The notes beneath the pieces were generated by a model that saw nothing but the letters and a program-made list of their open reading frames with translations, did not search any database and was not told the DNA's origin. Made by a program: the position numbers and the translations under genes. Below, one piece after another: positions 60,066 to 64,000 of a stretch of 64,000 bases of DNA (its first letter is position 1; each line of letters starts with the position of its first letter). The stretch is taken from positions 1 to 64,000 of the forward strand of contig CAYMLG010000003.1 in NCBI GenBank assembly GCA_964391195.1. The letters run 5' to 3'. The DNA is from JAAYXE01 sp964391195 (GTDB lineage: Bacteria > Chloroflexota > Anaerolineae > Anaerolineales > UBA4823).

Positions 60066-61250
60066 CTACGAACCGCCCTGCAGATTGTGGTAGGCGCGGT
60101 TGGCGGCTTCGATCACCCGGGCAAGGGGGACTCCACAGCCTTGGGCGGCCCGGCGGCAGTCTTCATATTCAGCGGCGGCGCGTTCTCCCCCCTCCCAGCG
60201 CACCACCTTCATGCGGATCAGGCCAAATTCGGTCTCGACCTCCTGAAAGCGGCGCGGCAAACTCACCCGCTCGACGCTGCGGCGGCGGACGCCGAGAGTG
60301 GTCGTTTCCGCCCATAAAATCTGGAGCAGGGAGGAAGCGGTTTCCGGGCGGCACAGGACGGAGAGCAGGATCCCAGGCCGGTTCTTCTTCATCTGCAGCG
60401 GGGTCAGGGTGACATCCAGCGCGCCGGCGGCGAACAGCCGCTCCATAACATAACCATGGACCTGGGGGCTCTGATCGTCGAGGTTGGCCTCCAGCACGGT
60501 CAGGGTCTCCACCACCTCCCCCTCTGGGCGGCCCTCCGCCTCACCTACCCACAAACGGAGGACGTTCGGAAAAGGCAGCTCGCGCCGGCCCGCCCCCAGG
60601 CCCACCCGTTCCAGGGTCAGCGGTGGGAAGAGACCGAAGCGGGCAGCGATCTCGGTCAGCAGCACCGCGCCGGTTGGGGTGACCAGTTCCGCCTCCACTT
60701 CCTCGACCGGGCGGAGGGGGACGCCTTTCAGGAGAGCGAGCGTGGCCGGGGCCGGGAGGGGCAGAGGCCCGTGCGCGGATTTCGTCCACCCGCGCGCCAG
60801 CGGCACGGGGGATACGATCACTTCATCCAGGCCCAGGGCCTCAATCCCCACCAGGCAGGCGGCGATATCGGCCAGCGTGTCGTCTCCGCCCAGTTCGTGC
60901 AGGTGTATCTCTTCGACCGGCATGCCGTGAATGCCCGCTTCCACCTGCGCCAGCCTTTGGATGACCCGGGCGATGCGTTCCTTGAAGCGCCGCTCTAACC
61001 CGGACTGCTCGACTTTCTCCAACAGGTCGGGGAGGTGGCGGTGAGCTTCCTGCCTGGGAGCAGTAATCGTGGCCTGCAGAGCGGAAAGGTAGGCCTTGTT
61101 CACCCGTTCAAAGCGAAGCTCCACGCCCGGCAGTTTCAATGCGGCGACCGCCTGCCGGAGAGTCTCCTGGGGAACCCCGGCATCCGCCAGCGCGCCCAGC
61201 AGCATATCGCCGCTGGCGCCGCCGATGAGGTCGAAATAACCTATACGCAT
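60066..61250 (-). CDS. larC: Nickel insertion protein LarC (NPN cofactor synthesis)
   Basis: 394 residues, a CTP-dependent nickel cyclometallase that inserts nickel into the pincer nucleotide. FDLIGGASGDMLLGALADAG near the start, the His/Glu segment HLHELGGDDTLADI, SAHGPLPLPAPATLALLKG near 168, and LEANLDDQSPQVHGYVMERL, GALDVTLTPLQMKKNRPG near 265-310 are the conserved blocks. In L. plantarum larC is split into two frames joined by a programmed frameshift; here it is one uninterrupted frame. ATG 61250 overlaps the end of larB by 10 bases. Last gene of larE-larB-larC. Confidence 0.95.
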   Translation of the reverse strand: MRIGYFDLIGGASGDMLLGALADAGVPQETLRQAVAALKLPGVELRFERVNKAYLSALQATITAPRQEAHRHLPDLLEKVEQSGLERRFKERIARVIQRLAQVEAGIHGMPVEEIHLHELGGDDTLADIAACLVGIEALGLDEVIVSPVPLARGWTKSAHGPLPLPAPATLALLKGVPLRPVEEVEAELVTPTGAVLLTEIAARFGLFPPLTLERVGLGAGRRELPFPNVLRLWVGEAEGRPEGEVVETLTVLEANLDDQSPQVHGYVMERLFAAGALDVTLTPLQMKKNRPGILLSVLCRPETASSLLQILWAETTTLGVRRRSVERVSLPRRFQEVETEFGLIRMKVVRWEGGERAAAEYEDCRRAAQGCGVPLARVIEAANRAYHNLQGGS

Positions 61251-62017
61251 TTCCCCACCTTAAGGATGCGGTATGCCAGCGCTGCAGCTCCGAACCCATT
61301 ATCGATGTTGACCACCGCCACCCCGGGCACGCATGTGTTCATCATCGTCAGCAGCGCCGCCAGCCCTTCAAAACTGGCCCCGTAGCCCACACTGGTGGGA
61401 ACGGCGAGGACCGGGCTGGCAACCAGTCCGGCCACGACCGTGGGCAGGGCGCCTTCCATGCCGGCCACCGCAATGACGACTCGCGCCTGGCGGATCAAAT
61501 CCAACTGGTCCAGCAAGCGGTGCAGGCCGGCCACACCCACATCGTAGATCCGGCTGACCCCGGCGCCCAGCCACTCCAGCGTCAGGGCGGCTTCCTCCGC
61601 TACAGGCAGGTCGGCCGTGCCGCCGGAGAGCACCGCCGTGAAGCCCTCCGTCGCCGGGGAGGGCCTTTCGCCCAGGACCAAAAGGCGGGCCTGGGGATGG
61701 TAGCCAGCCTGCGGCCAGGCCGCCTGCACGGCCTGCGCCGTCTCCGGGCCAACACGGGTCACCAGGGCGCGCCCATCCCGGGCCAGCAGGCGCTCGACGA
61801 TGGCGACCACCTGCTCCGGGGTCTTGCCCTGGCCAAAGACCACCTCCGGCACTCCATTCCGCAGCCGGCGGTGGTGGTCCAGGCGGGCAAAGGTTTGGTC
61901 CGGCCCCTGGGACACCTGCTCGTAAGGCAAATCCACCAGGAGGGCAAGCGCTTCCTCCGGACTGCGCTCCCCGGCAGCCACCTGCTGCAGAATATCCAGC
62001 CACCTCTCAGGCTTCAT
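61241..62017 (-). CDS. larB: Pyridinium-3,5-biscarboxylate synthase LarB
   Basis: 258 residues. LarB carboxylates and hydrolyses nicotinic acid adenine dinucleotide, the first step to the nickel-pincer nucleotide. The N-terminal region ends VVFGQGKTPEQVVAIVERL, and the C-terminal PurE-like domain has SGGTADLPVAEEA near 130, VAGMEGALPTVVAGLV near 185 and VGYGASFEGLAALLTMMNTC near 215. The family was long annotated as an AIR carboxylase. ATG 62017 overlaps larE by 11 bases, and larC overlaps its 3-prime end, so the three are translated as one block. Confidence 0.95.
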   Translation of the reverse strand: MKPERWLDILQQVAAGERSPEEALALLVDLPYEQVSQGPDQTFARLDHHRRLRNGVPEVVFGQGKTPEQVVAIVERLLARDGRALVTRVGPETAQAVQAAWPQAGYHPQARLLVLGERPSPATEGFTAVLSGGTADLPVAEEAALTLEWLGAGVSRIYDVGVAGLHRLLDQLDLIRQARVVIAVAGMEGALPTVVAGLVASPVLAVPTSVGYGASFEGLAALLTMMNTCVPGVAVVNIDNGFGAAALAYRILKVGKCV

Positions 62018-62816
62018 GATGGCCGGCTCCCGTCCGGTTCAGGCTGCCCATTGAATACCCCTCCAGGTCCAGGGTGACAAAAGAAAAACCGATCCGGCGC
62101 AGGCTCTCGACCACCTCCTGGCGGCGCGCAAGGACCGCCGGCAGGCCATCCTCATCCACCTCGATCCGCGCCACAGGACCGTGGTGACGGACGCGCACCT
62201 GGCGCAGCCCCAACCCATACAGTACCGCTTCGGCCTCTTCAACCTGAGACAGGGCTTCCAGGGTCACCCGGGTGCCATACGGGATGCGCGATGAGAGGCA
62301 GGCTTTGGCCGGTTTATCCCAGTTGGGCAATCCAAGCGCTTTCCCCGCGCGGCGGATTTCGTCTTTGGTCATCTCAGCTTCCAGCAAGGGTGATCGTACC
62401 CCGGCTTCACGGGCCGCTTTGCGACCGGGACGCACATCGGAGCGATCATCGAAATTGGTGCCGTCCACCACATAAGCAAACCCATGCTGGCGGGCATATT
62501 CCACCAGTTGGTCATAAACCGCATGTTTGCACCAATAGCAGCGCTGCGGCGTGTTTTCCAGGTAGCGGTCGTCCTCCAGCTCATGGCTGTCGAGCAGCAC
62601 CTGGCGGAAGCTGCAGCGGACAGCGATGTCTTTCGCTTCCTGCAGTTCTGCCTGGGCCAGGCTTGCGGATACGGCCGTCACCGCCAGGCTGCGCTCTCCC
62701 AGTTCTTGGGCTGCCAGGACAGCCAGCAGCGTGCTATCGACACCACCGGAGTAAGCGACCAGAACACTTCCCATCTGGCGTAAGATCGTGCGTACCTGTT
62801 CAAGTTTGTTGTCCAA
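62007..62816 (-). CDS. larE: Sulfur transferase LarE (three-cysteine type)
   Basis: 269-residue PP-loop ATPase that converts the two carboxylates to thiocarboxylates. SGGVDSTL at 23-30 is the PP-loop. Cysteines 93 and 96 (RCYWCKH) and 173 (KACLSSRIPYGTRVT) are the three that, in Thermotoga-type LarE, hold a [4Fe-4S] cluster for catalytic sulfur transfer, unlike L. plantarum LarE, which sacrifices a single Cys176. TTG 62816 is the start: GGAGG is 10 bases upstream and an in-frame stop lies just before. First gene of the operon. Confidence 0.94.
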   Translation of the reverse strand: MDNKLEQVRTILRQMGSVLVAYSGGVDSTLLAVLAAQELGERSLAVTAVSASLAQAELQEAKDIAVRCSFRQVLLDSHELEDDRYLENTPQRCYWCKHAVYDQLVEYARQHGFAYVVDGTNFDDRSDVRPGRKAAREAGVRSPLLEAEMTKDEIRRAGKALGLPNWDKPAKACLSSRIPYGTRVTLEALSQVEEAEAVLYGLGLRQVRVRHHGPVARIEVDEDGLPAVLARRQEVVESLRRIGFSFVTLDLEGYSMGSLNRTGAGHHEA

Positions 62817-63027
62817 AATCCATCATCCTCCGTTGTTAATCGGTTGCATCCGAATTTAAGCGGGGACAGGCCGCGCGCAGCCGCGCAGCACAATAGCATC
62901 TTAAGCCCCCCTGCTCAGCTCGGACTCAAGCCATTTTATCCGAATTATAGCCGGAGAAAGGTGGAACACCCGCGCCCATCCCCCCTCACCTTCCTATTCT
63001 TGAGAAAGCCATTGACGGCGGGTAAAC

Positions 63028-64000
63028 TCAGTTCTCGATTTCACTGCCGATCATGATCCGGTCGCCGCCTTCGGATTTCGAGTCATAGGCCGCGGTATCG
63101 GCGGCCAGCAGCAAGTTCTCGGCCGTCCGCCCGTGGTCGGGATATGCGGCGACGCCGATAGATAAGGTCACCGGGCCAATCGGGCGGCCATCGTAGCGCA
63201 GATCCAGCTTTTTCACCGCTTCGCGCAGTTGGTCGGCGCGGCGCCAGGCGTCCGCCAGGGTAGCTTCGGGCAGCACAACGGTGAACTCGTCGCCCCCGTA
63301 GCGACAGGCGACATCCTCGCCGCGGAAGGAACGCTGCAGCAGTTCGCCGAGGGAGCGCAGGAGCAAATCGCCGGCATCGTGACCATACGTGTCGTTAATC
63401 GGCTTCAGGCGGTCGATGTCGAACATGATGACGCCCACCGGGACGCCTTGCCGGTTAGCCCGGCGAAGCTCGCGGTCCAGGGTTTCCTCCATGTAGCGGC
63501 GGTTGAATAGGCCGGTGAGCGGATCGCGGATCGCCTGGCTGCGCAGGGTATCGCGCAGGTTCAGGTTCGCCAGGGCCAGGGCGATGTACTCGGCAATCCT
63601 GGCTACCAGTTGCTGCTGCTCCAGGCTGAACGGGCACTCAGCCGCCTGTTTAGAAGACTGGCGGATGTGGAGCGCGCCCGCGGCTGCGCCCTGAGCCACT
63701 AACGGAGCGCAGAAGTAGGCGGCCGGATAGGGCTCGTGCACATGGCCGCATACGGGGCCTGAAGCGGTGTCGAGCACAGCGTGCAGCCGGCCGCGACGAA
63801 GCCCCCAGCACTCGTTCACCATCAGTTCGCGCTCACCCGAGCCGGGCGGGGCATCCCCCCAGGCCACCACTCGCTCAGCCGGGTCGGCAGCCTCCTTCAC
63901 CAGATAGAGAGCGCCCGAAGTGGCTGGCAGCAGGCGGCCGGTGCAGCGGGCGATGATCGGGTAGGCCTCATCCGCCGTGCGACAGGCCTGGAGCAGGTCG
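63028..64000 (-). CDS. GAF-GGDEF diguanylate cyclase, N-terminus cut by the window edge
   Basis: Partial protein; the frame stays open from 64000 to the stop at 63028. A GAF sensor domain (LLPATSGALYLV, through FCAPLVAQGAAAGALHIR) is followed by a GGDEF domain (DPLTGLFNRRYMEETL, MFDIDRLKPINDTYGHDAGD, active site RYGGDEFTVVLPEA). RGED five residues before GGDEF is an intact inhibitory I-site. It should make cyclic di-GMP with product inhibition. No EAL domain follows. The true start lies outside the window. Between it and larE, 62817-63027, nothing is recognised except the larE RBS. Confidence 0.93.
   Translation of the reverse strand, partial: DLLQACRTADEAYPIIARCTGRLLPATSGALYLVKEAADPAERVVAWGDAPPGSGERELMVNECWGLRRGRLHAVLDTASGPVCGHVHEPYPAAYFCAPLVAQGAAAGALHIRQSSKQAAECPFSLEQQQLVARIAEYIALALANLNLRDTLRSQAIRDPLTGLFNRRYMEETLDRELRRANRQGVPVGVIMFDIDRLKPINDTYGHDAGDLLLRSLGELLQRSFRGEDVACRYGGDEFTVVLPEATLADAWRRADQLREAVKKLDLRYDGRPIGPVTLSIGVAAYPDHGRTAENLLLAADTAAYDSKSEGGDRIMIGSEIEN

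Overview
The window looks like chromosomal DNA of a GC-rich, probably monoderm bacterium, most likely Chloroflexota of the Anaerolineae type. This is an inference from gene content and style, not a phylogenetic result. It rests on very large regulators that fuse a DNA-binding or cyclase head to an AAA ATPase and TPR repeats, a SpoIIE-type phosphatase fused to an anti-sigma-like kinase, tandem HlyD adaptors without a TolC gene, and the order rpsB-tsf-pyrH-frr-uppS-cdsA. One 100-base run of N (57254-57353) is an assembly gap, and the last gene is cut by the right edge.

Layout. 0.1-7.8 kb: M32 carboxypeptidase, a SerA-like dehydrogenase, CutA with a MalY-type lyase, then a partner-switching module (phosphatase/kinase plus two STAS proteins) and a small membrane protein. 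8-12.4 kb: a SARP/BTAD-AAA-TPR regulator and a lipoprotein with two PRC-barrel-like segments. 12.4-17.6 kb: a MacAB-like exporter with two adaptors. 18-28.4 kb: an orphan GltD-like oxidoreductase, gyrA, birA, and the translation/lipid block from rpsB to cdsA. 28.4-29.1 kb: non-coding, repeat-bearing DNA. 29.1-32.2 kb: a molybdate/tungstate locus (ArsR-HTH fused to a ligand-binding domain, ModA, ModB). 32.3-33.8 kb: metK under a SAM-I riboswitch with a clear promoter and terminator. 33.9-36.9 kb: a Fur-family regulator and a CbiMQO/NikMQO nickel-cobalt importer, preceded by a perfect Fur-like operator. 37-39.8 kb: thioredoxin, tRNA-Lys, two small hypotheticals and a Phd/PIN toxin-antitoxin pair. 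39.9-46.7 kb: a cyclase-AAA-TPR protein, a secreted nuclease and a membrane sulfatase-fold enzyme.

47.2-62.8 kb holds the most interesting part: a catabolic island. One operon encodes a TauBC/SsuBC-type ABC importer, phosphoglucose isomerase, a Gfo/Idh/MocA dehydrogenase, a TIM-barrel sugar isomerase/epimerase and the importer's lipoprotein. It is followed by a ROK regulator, a triose-phosphate-isomerase homologue, a LarA-family (nickel-pincer) racemase/epimerase, a divergent NagB-like protein and citrate synthase. The convergent larE-larB-larC operon, the full pathway for the nickel-pincer nucleotide cofactor, lies just beyond. With the nickel importer and Fur-family regulator at 34-37 kb, the window contains metal uptake, cofactor synthesis and a cofactor-using enzyme placed in an unassigned sugar pathway. 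I propose this as the undescribed system: a nickel-pincer-dependent sugar-acid epimerization pathway. The substrate is unknown.

A second layer is a set of long, near-perfect hairpins scattered between genes. Their + strand left arms are mostly G/T-rich, and two of them also share an almost identical 35-base preceding box. They look like a dispersed repeat family rather than ordinary terminators.
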